A stretch of DNA of 64,000 nt, from contig NZ_VSWH01000001.1 in NCBI RefSeq assembly GCF_009602705.1, positions 372,001 to 436,000 of the forward strand. Direction: 5' to 3'. Shown here piece by piece: positions 45,988 through 54,831 of the stretch (position 1 is its first letter; each line of letters starts with the position of its first letter). The notes below the pieces were generated by a model. The model saw only the letters and a program-made list of their open reading frames with translations. It did no database searches and had not been told where the DNA came from. Made by a program: the position numbers and the translations under genes. The DNA is from Chryseobacterium vaccae. Lineage in GTDB: Bacteria > Bacteroidota > Bacteroidia > Flavobacteriales > Weeksellaceae.

Positions 45988-45995
45988 TATCTTTG
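45988..45995 (+). promoter_or_regulatory. -7 box of the acyl-ACP desaturase gene
   Basis: TATCTTTG, exact TAnnTTTG, 24 nt before the ATG at 46020. It rules out an in-frame codon at 45993 as the start, since transcription would begin later. Confidence 0.6.
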
Positions 45996-46019
45996 CTGTT
46001 TAAAATTAATAGAGTTACA

Positions 46020-46997
46020 ATGTATCAAAAGCTTGTTAGGAAAGAAGTAATGGGAATTCTGGAAAAGGAGGTAGGTTCTTTTCTGGAAAAATTTTTAACG
46101 CCGATCGAAAAGATCTGGCAGCCTTCAGACATGCTTCCGGATCCTTCAAGCGCCGACTTTAAATATGATTTAGAGGAAATTCAGACCTTCGCTCGTGAAA
46201 TGCCTTATGATTTGTTTGTAACCCTTATCGGGGACTGCATTACAGAAGAGGCGCTGCCTTCTTATGAATCCTGGCTGATGGGAGTAGACGGAGTAAATCA
46301 GGAAGAAAGCGTAGGCTGGGTAAACTGGGTAAGAGCCTGGACTGCCGAAGAAAACAGACATGGAGATCTTCTGAATAAATACCTTTACCTGTGCGGAAGA
46401 GTAAATATGAGAGAAGTGGAAATCACTACTCAATATCTGATTAACGACGGCTTTGATCTGGGAACAAGCATGGATCCATATAGAAACTTTGTGTATACAA
46501 GCTTCCAGGAAACAGCTACCAATATTTCTCACCGTAGAGTAGGAACACTGGCAAAACAGTCCGGAAACGGAAAACTGGCCAAAATGTGTGGGGTGATTGC
46601 AGCAGATGAGGCAAGACACGCTAAAGCTTACAAACATTTCGTAGCTAAGATTCTTGAAATCGATCCTTCAGAAATGATTCTTGCTTTTGAAGATATGATG
46701 CGTAAGAAAATTGTAATGCCGGCACACCTTATGAGACAATCCGGCCAGAAAGCAGGAGAGCTTTGGGGGCATTTCTCAGATGCAGCACAGAGATGTATGG
46801 TTTACACAGGCCAGGACTATATCAATATTATGAAAGAATTGTTGGATGAATGGAAGATTGAGCATGTAAAAGGGCTTACTGAAAAAGCTGAAAAAGCTCA
46901 GGAATACTTAATGAAATTACCTGCCAGATTACAGAAGATTACCGACAGGGTTTCTACTCCCGATCTGCAGTTCCAGTTCAGTTGGGTAAAAAGTTAG
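46020..46997 (+). CDS. Acyl-ACP desaturase (stearoyl-ACP 9-desaturase family)
   Basis: A 325-residue soluble di-iron enzyme that puts a double bond into ACP-bound saturated acyl chains. The six iron ligands can be placed: Glu77, Glu111 and His114 (EENRH), Glu164 (SFQETA), Glu197 and His200 (DEARH), as in plant FAB2. The start at 46020 gives the usual family N-terminus and lies after the promoter box. Cytosolic; needs ferredoxin as electron donor. A terminator follows. Confidence 0.92.
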   Translation: MYQKLVRKEVMGILEKEVGSFLEKFLTPIEKIWQPSDMLPDPSSADFKYDLEEIQTFAREMPYDLFVTLIGDCITEEALPSYESWLMGVDGVNQEESVGWVNWVRAWTAEENRHGDLLNKYLYLCGRVNMREVEITTQYLINDGFDLGTSMDPYRNFVYTSFQETATNISHRRVGTLAKQSGNGKLAKMCGVIAADEARHAKAYKHFVAKILEIDPSEMILAFEDMMRKKIVMPAHLMRQSGQKAGELWGHFSDAAQRCMVYTGQDYINIMKELLDEWKIEHVKGLTEKAEKAQEYLMKLPARLQKITDRVSTPDLQFQFSWVKS

Positions 46998-47025
46998 TTC
47001 AGCATAATCATTAAATTATAAAACT

Positions 47026-47057
47026 AAGAGTGTCATCGTTTTTTGGCACTCTTTTTA
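47026..47057 (+). terminator. Terminator of the desaturase gene, overlapping the next promoter
   Basis: Ten-pair stem AAGAGTGTCA/TGGCACTCTT (47026-47035 with 47044-47053, one G-U pair), followed by T-rich CTTTTTATT. Its 3' arm carries the TTG -33 element of the following gene. Confidence 0.7.
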
Positions 47058-47070
47058 TTTCTTATCTTTG
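47043..47070 (+). promoter_or_regulatory. Promoter of the HAD phosphatase gene
   Basis: TTG (47043-47045), 17-bp spacer, TATCTTTG (47063-47070). Spacer a little short, but the -7 box is exact; it lies 22 nt before the start codon. Confidence 0.55.
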
Positions 47071-47092
47071 CAAAGCTAAAAAAAGAACAAAA

Positions 47093-47524
47093 ATGCTAAA
47101 TAATAAAAAAATTGCTGTTGATTTTGACGGAACCATCGTGGATGACGCTTATCCGGCAATTGGAAAAGCAAAGATTTTTGCTTTTGAAACCCTTAAAAGA
47201 CTTCAGGCAGAAGGCTACAGATTAATTCTCTGGACATACAGACATGGGAAAACATTAGATGAAGCCGTAGAATTCTGCAGAGAGAACGGGATAGAGTTCT
47301 ATGCAGTGAATTCCAGCTTTGAGGGAGAAGTATTTGATTCTGAAACACAGTCCAGAAAACTGGATGCAGACTGGTTCATTGATGACAGAAATTTAGGCGG
47401 ATTTCCGGGTTGGGGAGAAATTTACAACATTATTCAGGAAAGAATAGAATTCCGTGTAGAAGGAAAAGAAGTTCTGGCTTATTCAAAACTTAAAAAAGAA
47501 AAGAAAAAAGGACTTTTCTGGTAG
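47093..47524 (+). CDS. HAD-type phosphatase, BT0820 family
   Basis: A 143-residue small HAD hydrolase with motif I VDFDGTIVDD, motif II region LILWTYR and late acidic motif WFIDDRNLGG, matching the BT0820 group from Bacteroides. Probable phosphatase of small molecules, substrate unknown. The ATG at 47093 is used because the family N-terminus begins there and the promoter box lies between it and the in-frame 47030 codon. The next gene, map, begins 88 bp downstream. Confidence 0.88.
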   Translation: MLNNKKIAVDFDGTIVDDAYPAIGKAKIFAFETLKRLQAEGYRLILWTYRHGKTLDEAVEFCRENGIEFYAVNSSFEGEVFDSETQSRKLDADWFIDDRNLGGFPGWGEIYNIIQERIEFRVEGKEVLAYSKLKKEKKKGLFW

Positions 47525-47612
47525 AAAAGACCAATATCATAATAGCATAATCAGACAGCGTATCATTTACTATTGATACACTTTTATATAAATACATTGG
47601 TAAATTAAAACA

Positions 47613-48422
47613 ATGATTCAGTTAAAAACAATAGAGGAGCTCCGCCTGATGAAGGAGAGTGCCAGACTGGTTTCCAAGACACTGGGAATGCTGGCAAAAG
47701 AAATTAAACCGGGAATCAATACCTTATATCTGGATAAATTAGCACACGATTTTATTAAAGATCATGGTGCTGAGCCTGCTTTTCTAGGATATGGAGGCTT
47801 CCCGAATTCTTTATGTATTTCTCCGAACGAACAGGTGGTTCATGGTTTCCCTAATAAAGATATTGTAAAAGAAGGAGATGTTCTTTCCGTAGACTGTGGA
47901 GTAATTCTGAACGGTTTTGTGGGAGATCATGCCTATACTTTTGAAATCGGGGAAGTAAAACCCGAGGTAAAAAAAATGTTGCAGGTAACTAAAGAATCTC
48001 TTTACAAAGGAATTGAGCAGTGTGTACGAGGAAAAAGAATCGGAGATATTTCCCATGCAATCCAGGCACATTGTGAAAAAGAAGGCTATGGGGTAGTGAG
48101 AGAATTGGTAGGACACGGTTTAGGCAGAAAAATGCATGAAGATCCACAGGTTCCTAATTACGGAAGACAAGGAAGCGGAAAAGTAATTAAAGACGGTCTT
48201 GCGATTGCTATCGAACCCATGATTAATCTTGGAACTGAAAAAGTGAAGTTTCATAATGACGGGTGGACGGTAACAACTTTGGATAACCAGCCTTCTGCCC
48301 ATTTCGAACATGATGTAGCGGTAATCAATGGTAAACCGGTATTGCTTTCTACTTTCCAGTATGTATACGAAGCATTAGGAATTGTAAGTGACGAAGAGAA
48401 GCCATTCCAATTGGATTTTTAA
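47613..48422 (+). CDS. map: Methionine aminopeptidase, type I
   Basis: A 269-residue pita-bread metallopeptidase that removes the N-terminal methionine. Metal ligands are visible in DCGVILNGFVGDHAYTF (two Asp), GHGLGRKMHEDP (His), IAIEPMI (Glu) and FEHDVAV (Glu). The N-terminal extension is short, as in bacterial type Ia. Its stop overlaps the start of the methyltransferase gene (TAATG), so the two are translationally coupled. Confidence 0.95.
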   Translation: MIQLKTIEELRLMKESARLVSKTLGMLAKEIKPGINTLYLDKLAHDFIKDHGAEPAFLGYGGFPNSLCISPNEQVVHGFPNKDIVKEGDVLSVDCGVILNGFVGDHAYTFEIGEVKPEVKKMLQVTKESLYKGIEQCVRGKRIGDISHAIQAHCEKEGYGVVRELVGHGLGRKMHEDPQVPNYGRQGSGKVIKDGLAIAIEPMINLGTEKVKFHNDGWTVTTLDNQPSAHFEHDVAVINGKPVLLSTFQYVYEALGIVSDEEKPFQLDF

Positions 48423-49189
48423 TGAAAAAAGTAACGAAACTTTTACTCAATAAAATTCCGCGTCCGATGCTGATCAAAATGAGCATCTGGGCCAGACCTC
48501 TTATTTACCAGTTTTTCAAAGGAGATAAGTTCTTTGATCCTATTGATGGAAGATCGTACCGAAAGTTCCTTCCTTACGGATATGGAAAACAACGGGAAAA
48601 TGCACTTTCTCCCGGTACTCTAAGTCTCGAAAGACACCGCCAGATGTGGCTGTATCTTCAGAATGAAACAGATTTTTTCATCAAAAACTATAAAGTTCTG
48701 CATATTGCTCCCGAACAGGAGTTTTTGAGAAAGTTCAAGAGAATGAGAAACCTGGATTACATCTCTGCAGATTTGTTTTCTCCCATTGTGGATGTAAAAG
48801 CAGATATTCTGGACCTGCCTTTCGCAGATGAAAGTTTTGATATTGTTTTCTGTAATCATGTTCTTGAGCATATTGAAGATGATGGCAAGGCTATGAGTGA
48901 GCTTTACAGGGTGATGAGACCCGGTGGATGGGGAATTTTCCAGGTTCCCATGAAAAATTCATTGGAAAAAACCTACGAAGACTTCTCTATCAAAGATCCG
49001 AAAGAACGGCAAAAGCACTTTGGTCAATACGATCATGTGCGCTGGTACGGAATGGATTACTTCGACCGTTTAAGAAAAACCGGTTTTGAAACCGATCCTA
49101 ATTTCTATTCCCAGAAATTCTCCGATGAGGAAATAAAAAAATACGGATTAAGGCATAATGAAATCCTTCCCGTAGTTTTCAAAAAATAA
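48422..49189 (+). CDS. Class I SAM-dependent methyltransferase
   Basis: A 255-residue methyltransferase. The core block DLPFADESFDIVFCNHVLEHIEDDGKA-type, with RVMRPGGWGIFQVP, is the Methyltransf_11 pattern; the first SAM motif is less usual (VLHIAPEQEFLRKFK). The substrate is unknown. The start codon overlaps the map stop; a strong terminator follows. Confidence 0.85.
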   Translation: MKKVTKLLLNKIPRPMLIKMSIWARPLIYQFFKGDKFFDPIDGRSYRKFLPYGYGKQRENALSPGTLSLERHRQMWLYLQNETDFFIKNYKVLHIAPEQEFLRKFKRMRNLDYISADLFSPIVDVKADILDLPFADESFDIVFCNHVLEHIEDDGKAMSELYRVMRPGGWGIFQVPMKNSLEKTYEDFSIKDPKERQKHFGQYDHVRWYGMDYFDRLRKTGFETDPNFYSQKFSDEEIKKYGLRHNEILPVVFKK

Positions 49190-49190
49190 T

Positions 49191-49219
49191 AAAACCGTCT
49201 TCAACTAGAAGACGGTTTT
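49191..49219. terminator. Bidirectional terminator
   Basis: Perfect 12-bp stem AAAACCGTCTTC/GAAGACGGTTTT (49191-49202 with 49208-49219) between the convergent methyltransferase and SMR genes, with A-run before and T-rich sequence after. Confidence 0.85.
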
Positions 49220-49264
49220 ATATTGATAGATAGAAGTTGTTTTAAAAATATGTGGTGAAGGATT

Positions 49265-49591
49265 TTAGTGAGAAACAGATTTTAAACCTACTACAGACCC
49301 AATCAGAGTAACGATAAAAAATACTCTCCAGAAGCTTACCGGGTCTTTAAAAAAGAAAATTCCCATAAGAGCTGTTCCTACAGCACCAATACCGGTCCAT
49401 ACGGCATAAGCGGTTCCTATCGGCAGAGTTTGTGTTGCTTTGATCAGAAGAACCATACTGATGGTCATCGTTACCAGAAATCCTGCATACCAGTAATACA
49501 TTTCAGATCCCGATGTTTCTTTGGCTTTCCCCAGACATGAAGCAAAAGCTACTTCAAATATTCCGGCAATGATTAAAATAATCCAGTTCAT
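49265..49591 (-). CDS. Small multidrug resistance (SMR) family transporter, SugE/Gdx-like
   Basis: A 108-residue protein with four transmembrane helices. N-terminal AGIFEVAFASCLGKAKE carries the essential Glu; the motif GIGAVGTALMGIFFFKDP and YAVWTG fit SMR. The pattern near the first helix (E-V-A-x-A-S-C-L) and TAYAVW suggest the SugE/guanidinium exporter side rather than EmrE, but this is not certain. Downstream on the same strand of a Crp/Fnr regulator gene, with a 292-bp gap carrying a dispersed repeat copy. Confidence 0.85.
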   Translation of the reverse strand: MNWIILIIAGIFEVAFASCLGKAKETSGSEMYYWYAGFLVTMTISMVLLIKATQTLPIGTAYAVWTGIGAVGTALMGIFFFKDPVSFWRVFFIVTLIGSVVGLKSVSH

Positions 49592-49738
49592 TTTCTTAAA
49601 TTTTTCTACTGCAAATTTCAGGATTCGAAAGGGAAAAAAATTTTACAAATGATAAAAAATGAATTTTCAGGCTTAATTTCAGAGATGGAGAGGAATTAAT
49701 ATTAATCTGAGTTCGGGTTAAGGAGTTTAAGCATACAG

Positions 49739-49880
49739 ACTGGAAGATGGAAGAAGGAGGTTGGAAGTTACTTTTAGTTATAGATGATGAAAAAGCCACT
49801 ATAAAATCAAATTAACTAAAAAAAATAACTATTTATTATTGATGAGCTTGAAATCGTCCCTCTTCCATCCTCCGGCTTCC
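49739..49880. repeat. Dispersed element B, directly at the 3' end of a Crp/Fnr gene
   Basis: Same element as 42330-42475: ACTGGAAGATGGAAGAAGGA at the left, TTACTTTTAGTTATAGATGA, AAATCAAATTAACTAAAAAA, TTTATTATTGATGA, and TCCCTCTTCCATCCTCCGGC at the right. It ends 4 bp before the Crp/Fnr stop codon. Confidence 0.7.
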
Positions 49881-49883
49881 TAA

Positions 49884-50447
49884 CTATTTGATTTCTGCCC
49901 TTATCCTGCTCAGGCTGACTTGTGTGATGCCCAAATAAGAGGCAATATGCCCCAACTGAACTCTTTTCAGAAGATCAGGACTGTAAGTAATCAGATCTTT
50001 ATACCGTTCCAGAGAGGTTTTAAATTGTCTGGAAATAATCAATTCTTCGGATTTTATCATTTCCGATTCAGCCAGTTTTCGTCCCCAGTTCGCAATATGG
50101 ATATCTTCGTTAAATAATGTTTTGAGGTTTTCTGTTTCCAATCTGTACAGATCACAGTCTTCCAGAAGCTCAATACTTTCATAGCCGGGTTTATCTTCAA
50201 CGTAACTTTTCATTGAGATCACTGTTTGGCCCTCACTTCCGAACCAGAAGGTGATATCATTTTCCGCAGTAGTAGCATAAGCCCTGGCAATACCTTTCCG
50301 GATGAAATAGACGTAAGGAATAATCTTATCTGCCTCCATAAGACAGAAATTTTTAGGGTATGAAACTTCAGTAATATGTTTCTTTAAACTCATTCTGGAA
50401 GCTTCAGGAAGAACATATATTCGGTCAAGGATCTGGTCTATATTCAT
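49884..50447 (-). CDS. Crp/Fnr family transcriptional regulator
   Basis: A 187-residue cyclic-nucleotide-binding-type regulator: N-terminal beta-roll (YVYFIRKGIARAYA, ITFWFGSEG) and a C-terminal helix-turn-helix (LGHIASYLGITQVSLSRIRAEI). The ATG at 50447 gives the natural start; the longer ORF to 50507 is a hydrophobic run without family support. No iron-sulfur cysteines, so it does not work like FNR. It may control the downstream SMR exporter gene, but that is only proximity. Confidence 0.88.
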   Translation of the reverse strand: MNIDQILDRIYVLPEASRMSLKKHITEVSYPKNFCLMEADKIIPYVYFIRKGIARAYATTAENDITFWFGSEGQTVISMKSYVEDKPGYESIELLEDCDLYRLETENLKTLFNEDIHIANWGRKLAESEMIKSEELIISRQFKTSLERYKDLITYSPDLLKRVQLGHIASYLGITQVSLSRIRAEIK

Positions 50448-50597
50448 AAAAAGAATTCTGGTTTTCAAAAATATCAGTTTTAGCCTATGCAATACAATAA
50501 AATACATTCATTTTTTACAATTTAGATACTCACAAATCATTTCCGAGAACTGTATCAGTAAATAAAGCTTTTTTCTTCCTAAAATTGGAGATAAACC

Positions 50598-50627
50598 CTG
50601 AAGACCGGTTTTGTTTTAGTAACTTTG
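50598..50627 (+). promoter_or_regulatory. Promoter of era
   Basis: CTG (50598-50600, one mismatch to TTG), 19-bp spacer, TAACTTTG (50620-50627), 20 nt before the ATG at 50648. It rules out the in-frame codon at 50585 as a start. Confidence 0.6.
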
Positions 50628-50647
50628 CAGTTCGTAATATTATTTTT

Positions 50648-51523
50648 ATGCATAAAGCTGGATTTGTAAATATAGTCGGAAAGCCTAATGCCGGAAAATC
50701 TACCCTGTTGAATCAATTGATGGGAGAGAAGCTGGCAATTGTAACACAAAAGGCCCAGACAACCCGTCACAGAATTTTTGGAATTTATAATGAAGATGAC
50801 CTACAGATCGTATTTTCTGATACTCCGGGAGTATTGGATCCAAAATACGGGCTTCAGGAAAAAATGATGGATTTTGTAAAGGATTCTTTGCAGGATGCTG
50901 ATGTTTTCCTGTTCATTGTAGATGTAACCGATAAGGCAGAACCTTCAGAGTTTTTAATTGATAAACTGAATAAAATTCCGGTTCCTGTACTTCTTCTTCT
51001 GAACAAAGTAGATCAGACTAATCAGGAAGGACTTGAAAAACTGGTAGAATTATGGCATGGCAGAATTCCGAAAGCGGAAATTCTTCCTATCTCGGCACTT
51101 AATGCTTTCAACACAGAGATTATTCTTCCTAAATTAAAATCATTGCTGCCGGAAAGCCCGCCATATTATGAAAAAGACCAGTTTACCGACAAACCGGAAA
51201 GATTTTTTGTCAATGAAGCAATCCGTGAAAAGATCCTTCTCAACTATGAAAAAGAAATTCCTTATTCAGTAGAAGTTGTAACAGAACAGTTCAAAGAAAA
51301 AGAAGGAATTATTTTCATCGATTCTATTATTTATGTAGAAAGAGATACCCAGAAAGGAATTATTATCGGGCATAAAGGTGAGGCCATTAAGAAAGTAGGA
51401 ACAGAAGCGAGACTGGACCTTGAAAAATTCTTCAGTAAAAAGATCCATCTGAATTTATTCGTGAAAGTGAAAAAAGACTGGCGTAAAAACGACAGAGATC
51501 TTAAAAATTTCGGGTACAGATAA
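50648..51523 (+). CDS. era: GTPase Era
   Basis: A 291-residue ribosome-assembly GTPase that binds the 3' end of 16S rRNA in the 30S subunit. G-domain motifs: GKPNAGKST (P-loop), TTRHRIFG (switch I), DTPGV, NKVD, and SALNAFN. The C-terminal KH domain has IIGHKGEAIKKVG. The start at 50648 opens the conserved MHKAGFVNIVG and lies after the promoter box. DoxX follows 65 bp downstream. Confidence 0.96.
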   Translation: MHKAGFVNIVGKPNAGKSTLLNQLMGEKLAIVTQKAQTTRHRIFGIYNEDDLQIVFSDTPGVLDPKYGLQEKMMDFVKDSLQDADVFLFIVDVTDKAEPSEFLIDKLNKIPVPVLLLLNKVDQTNQEGLEKLVELWHGRIPKAEILPISALNAFNTEIILPKLKSLLPESPPYYEKDQFTDKPERFFVNEAIREKILLNYEKEIPYSVEVVTEQFKEKEGIIFIDSIIYVERDTQKGIIIGHKGEAIKKVGTEARLDLEKFFSKKIHLNLFVKVKKDWRKNDRDLKNFGYR

Positions 51524-51588
51524 ACTAAAAACACCGGAATCCCGTTGTATTAAAAGATTTTTATTACCTTAGTCTAAATTTTTAGTAG

Positions 51589-52017
51589 ATGAACTATTTA
51601 AACTCGAATTCCAGCTCAGTCCCTAAAGATCTTGTTTTATTAGTAGTGAGAGTATTTATTGGTTTTGCCATGCTGTCTCACGGTTTTCCTAAACTTCAGA
51701 CGCTTATAGGAGGCGGGAAAATTGAATTTTATGATTTCATAGGACTAGGCCCTCAGATTTCATTGATTCTCACTGTTTTTGCTGAATTTGTTTGTTCAAT
51801 ACTTCTGATCCTTGGCCTTTTTACAAGGATTTCTTTAGGATTTCTGATCTTCACCATGATCATGGCTGCTTTTGTAGTACACGGGGCAGATCCTTTTGAT
51901 AAAAGAGAAATGAGCCTGATATATCTGTCTGTATATCTTCTGCTGTTAGTATTTGGCGCAGGAAAGGTATCTGTGGATCACATGATAGAAAAAAGAAAAA
52001 GAGCTTCAGATTGGTAA
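51589..52017 (+). CDS. DoxX family membrane protein
   Basis: A 142-residue protein with four hydrophobic segments. The first contains VRVFIGFAMLSHGFPKLQ, the typical DoxX start. Family members are linked with quinone-dependent oxidation and redox stress complexes, but most have no tested function. Terminated by the hairpin at 52036. Confidence 0.85.
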   Translation: MNYLNSNSSSVPKDLVLLVVRVFIGFAMLSHGFPKLQTLIGGGKIEFYDFIGLGPQISLILTVFAEFVCSILLILGLFTRISLGFLIFTMIMAAFVVHGADPFDKREMSLIYLSVYLLLLVFGAGKVSVDHMIEKRKRASDW

Positions 52018-52035
52018 GCTTAAATCTATAAAATT

Positions 52036-52067
52036 AAAGAGGCATCCCAGAAATGAGGTGCCTCTTT
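52036..52067. terminator. Bidirectional terminator between doxX and the peptide gene
   Basis: Perfect 9-bp stem AAAGAGGCA/TGCCTCTTT (52036-52044 with 52059-52067) between two convergent genes. Confidence 0.8.
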
Positions 52068-52073
52068 TGCTTT

Positions 52074-52235
52074 TTATGGCCTGCAGGGAGATGAAGTCGG
52101 GATGCAGTCCCAGATGGGAGATCCGTGTTCCGTTCTGCCTACTACGCAGGCTCTGTAGCCATCATCACATAAAGGAGCACTTCCTCCGATAATTGTTTTC
52201 AGATTGCTTTTGGATAATTTTCTTAAATTTTTCAT
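52074..52235 (-). CDS. Bacteriocin-like peptide with double-glycine leader
   Basis: A 53-codon minus-strand gene. It reads MKNLRKLSKSNLKTIIGG and then a 35-residue core with Cys23, Cys30, Cys44 and Cys51 and one Trp42. The leader has the hydrophobic spacing and terminal Gly17-Gly18 of ComC/lactococcin-type leaders cut by peptidase C39 ABC exporters, and is the start seen in the bacteriocin-like small proteins of Chryseobacterium. Four cysteines suggest two disulfides. The rest of the 338-bp gap is AT-rich. No C39 exporter or immunity gene is nearby, so it depends on distant genes. A hairpin terminator follows it. Confidence 0.75.
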   Translation of the reverse strand: MKNLRKLSKSNLKTIIGGSAPLCDDGYRACVVGRTEHGSPIWDCIPTSSPCRP

Positions 52236-52355
52236 ATTGTTTTATTTTGAATATTAAAAGTAAGTAAAAAATATTAATTATTCACATTCATGGGATTATT
52301 TTAATAAATTTCATATCTGTTTCAAATTTCATTATATTAGTGGAAATGATTTTTT

Positions 52356-54758
52356 ATGAAGATAAAACTGACCATCTGCCTCCTGGCATTTCTTAATTTT
52401 TATGATGCGCAGGAAAATATTGCTTATCAAAAACCATCTGCGGAAATCCTTAAACTGGCAGATTATGAGAGACCTCCCGGGGTTCTGATGAACAGTAAAA
52501 AAGACTGGGTTGTTTTTACCTACCGCCCGACTTATAAAACTCTGGAAGATCTTAACCAACAGGAACTGAAACTGGGAGGGCTTAGGATTAATCCCATAAC
52601 CAATATTTCAAGTACGGTTACGTATTCAAACAATCTGAAGATCCGGAAAATCAATGATAAGGATGAAATTCAGGTAAAAAATCTTCCTTCCAATCCCAAA
52701 ATAACATCTATTTCATTTTCTCCGGATGAAAAAAAGCTGGCTTTTACCAATACAACAGGAAAAGGAGTAGAGCTCTGGGTTGTAGATATGGAAACAGCTG
52801 CTGCTAAGAAAATGACCAGTGATAACCTTAATGCGAATGTAGGAACTCCTTATCAATGGTATAATGATTCACAGAATTTATTGATCAGAACTCTTCCTCA
52901 GAATAGACCTGCTCTGATTAATTCAGATAAAGATCTTCCAACAGGACCAATTGTTTCTACGGCAGACGGTAAAGTTTCGCAGAACAGAACCTATCAGGAT
53001 CTGCTTAAGAATCCTCAGGATGAGAAAAACTTTGAGGTAATCACCGCTTCTGAAATTTATAGTGTTGACCTGAACGGTAACCTGAAAAAAGTAAAGGACA
53101 AGGATATGTATGTAGGTCTGAGCTTTTCTCCCGATGGAAATTATTTAATGGCAGTTGTGGTTAAAAAGCCATTCTCCTATATCGTTCCTTATAATAGATT
53201 TCCATTGACGACCACGGTGTATGATATGAAGGGAAATACAGTGAAAGTAGTCAATGAAGTTCCTTTAAATGAAGTGATGCCCAAAGGGTTTTCTTCCGTA
53301 AGAACAGGAAAAAGAAGTATGGGATGGAGAAGTGATGCTCCGGCTACATTAGTCTACGCTGAAGCACTGGATGGCGGAGATCAGTCTAAAGCTGCAGATT
53401 TCAGAGATGAGATATTTACATGGGAAGCTCCGTTTACTGCATCTCCTAAATCATTCTTCAAAACAAAACAGAGGTATGAAGGAACAGATTGGACGAATGA
53501 TCACTATGCGGTTATTTCCGAGGGTTGGTATGACACCAGAAATACAAAGTCTTTCTTAGTAGATCTTAATAATTCAGAATCGAAAATCATAGAAGATAGA
53601 AATTCCCAGGACGTATACAGTGATCCGGGGAGATTTAATACCACGAAAAATCAGTACGGAAGATATGTAATTGATATGAAAGGCGGGAAATCTTATCTGA
53701 TTGGTGACGGATTTACCAAAGACGGACAGCACCCTTTTATTGATGAGATGGATATGAAATCGTTGAAAAAGAAAAGGCTGTACACTTCCGATCTTAAAAA
53801 TGCAAAAGAAGAAATTGTGGATATTCTGAATCCCGCAAAAGGAGAGATTCTGACAACCCAACAGTCTTCCAGCCAATATCCGAATTATTTCAAAAAGAAT
53901 ATTAAATCCAATAAAGCAGAGGCGGTTACCAGCTTTGCCAATCCGTTTGAAAGCATCAAGGATGTCTATAAAGAAGTGATCACCTATAAAAGAAACGATG
54001 GGGTAACGCTGACCGGAACCTTATACCTTCCGGCAGGCTATGACCGTAAGGCAAAGAAAGAAAAGCTTCCGTTGCTGATCTGGGCTTATCCTACAGAATA
54101 TAAAGACAAAAATACGGCAGGCCAGAATACTCAAAACCCAAATGATTTCACCTTCCCTTATTACGGATCTTTTGTCTATTGGACTACAAAAGGATATGCC
54201 GTGCTGGATGATGCTGCTTTCCCGATTATTGGTGAAGGCAAGACTGAACCGAACGACACTTTTATTCCCCAGCTGGTAGCCAATGCTGAGGCCGCTATCA
54301 ACGCAGTAGATCAGTTAGGCTATATTGATAAAAAGAAAGTAGCTGTAGGAGGACATTCTTATGGAGCCTTTATGACGGCAAACCTTCTTACCCATTCCAA
54401 ATTATTTGCCTGCGGTATTGCCCGAAGCGGAGCGTACAACAGAACACTGACTCCGTTCGGATTCCAGATGGAGCAGAGAAATTACTGGGATGTTCCGGAA
54501 ATTTATAATACAATGTCTCCTTTCATGCATGCCGACCAAATGAAAACTCCATTACTGCTGGTGCATGGTGACGCAGACAATAATCCGGGAACCTTTACCC
54601 TTCAGACCGAAAGATATTTCCAGGCTCTGAAAAACCTGGGAGCGCCGGTAAAAATGGTTCTTCTGCCAAAAGAAGCCCACAGTTATATGGCCAAAGAAAA
54701 TATCCTGCATCTTTTATGGGAACAGGACCAGTTCTTAGAAAAATGTTTAAAGAAATAG
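52356..54758 (+). CDS. S9 family peptidase (prolyl oligopeptidase superfamily, glutamyl-type)
   Basis: An 800-residue secreted serine peptidase. Short signal peptide (about 1-18), a beta-propeller (WDs such as ISFSPDEKKLAFTN and LSFSPDGNYLMAV), and an alpha/beta hydrolase domain with nucleophile Ser668 in GGHSYGAFM, an Asp in HGDADNNPG (Asp741 most likely), and His775 in KEAHSY. The closest memory match is to the glutamyl endopeptidase-like S9D group of plants and bacteria. Probably periplasmic. Single gene with a terminator. Confidence 0.88.
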   Translation: MKIKLTICLLAFLNFYDAQENIAYQKPSAEILKLADYERPPGVLMNSKKDWVVFTYRPTYKTLEDLNQQELKLGGLRINPITNISSTVTYSNNLKIRKINDKDEIQVKNLPSNPKITSISFSPDEKKLAFTNTTGKGVELWVVDMETAAAKKMTSDNLNANVGTPYQWYNDSQNLLIRTLPQNRPALINSDKDLPTGPIVSTADGKVSQNRTYQDLLKNPQDEKNFEVITASEIYSVDLNGNLKKVKDKDMYVGLSFSPDGNYLMAVVVKKPFSYIVPYNRFPLTTTVYDMKGNTVKVVNEVPLNEVMPKGFSSVRTGKRSMGWRSDAPATLVYAEALDGGDQSKAADFRDEIFTWEAPFTASPKSFFKTKQRYEGTDWTNDHYAVISEGWYDTRNTKSFLVDLNNSESKIIEDRNSQDVYSDPGRFNTTKNQYGRYVIDMKGGKSYLIGDGFTKDGQHPFIDEMDMKSLKKKRLYTSDLKNAKEEIVDILNPAKGEILTTQQSSSQYPNYFKKNIKSNKAEAVTSFANPFESIKDVYKEVITYKRNDGVTLTGTLYLPAGYDRKAKKEKLPLLIWAYPTEYKDKNTAGQNTQNPNDFTFPYYGSFVYWTTKGYAVLDDAAFPIIGEGKTEPNDTFIPQLVANAEAAINAVDQLGYIDKKKVAVGGHSYGAFMTANLLTHSKLFACGIARSGAYNRTLTPFGFQMEQRNYWDVPEIYNTMSPFMHADQMKTPLLLVHGDADNNPGTFTLQTERYFQALKNLGAPVKMVLLPKEAHSYMAKENILHLLWEQDQFLEKCLKK

Positions 54759-54773
54759 AAAATATTTAAAGGT

Positions 54774-54806
54774 AAAGCCCGTTTGATACTAAGCGGGCTT
54801 TTTTGT
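54774..54806 (+). terminator. Terminator of the S9 peptidase gene
   Basis: Stem AAAGCCCG/CGGGCTTT (54774-54781 with 54794-54801), then a T-run. Confidence 0.8.
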
Positions 54807-54831
54807 TCCGTTGAAACTGATAAACACACTT

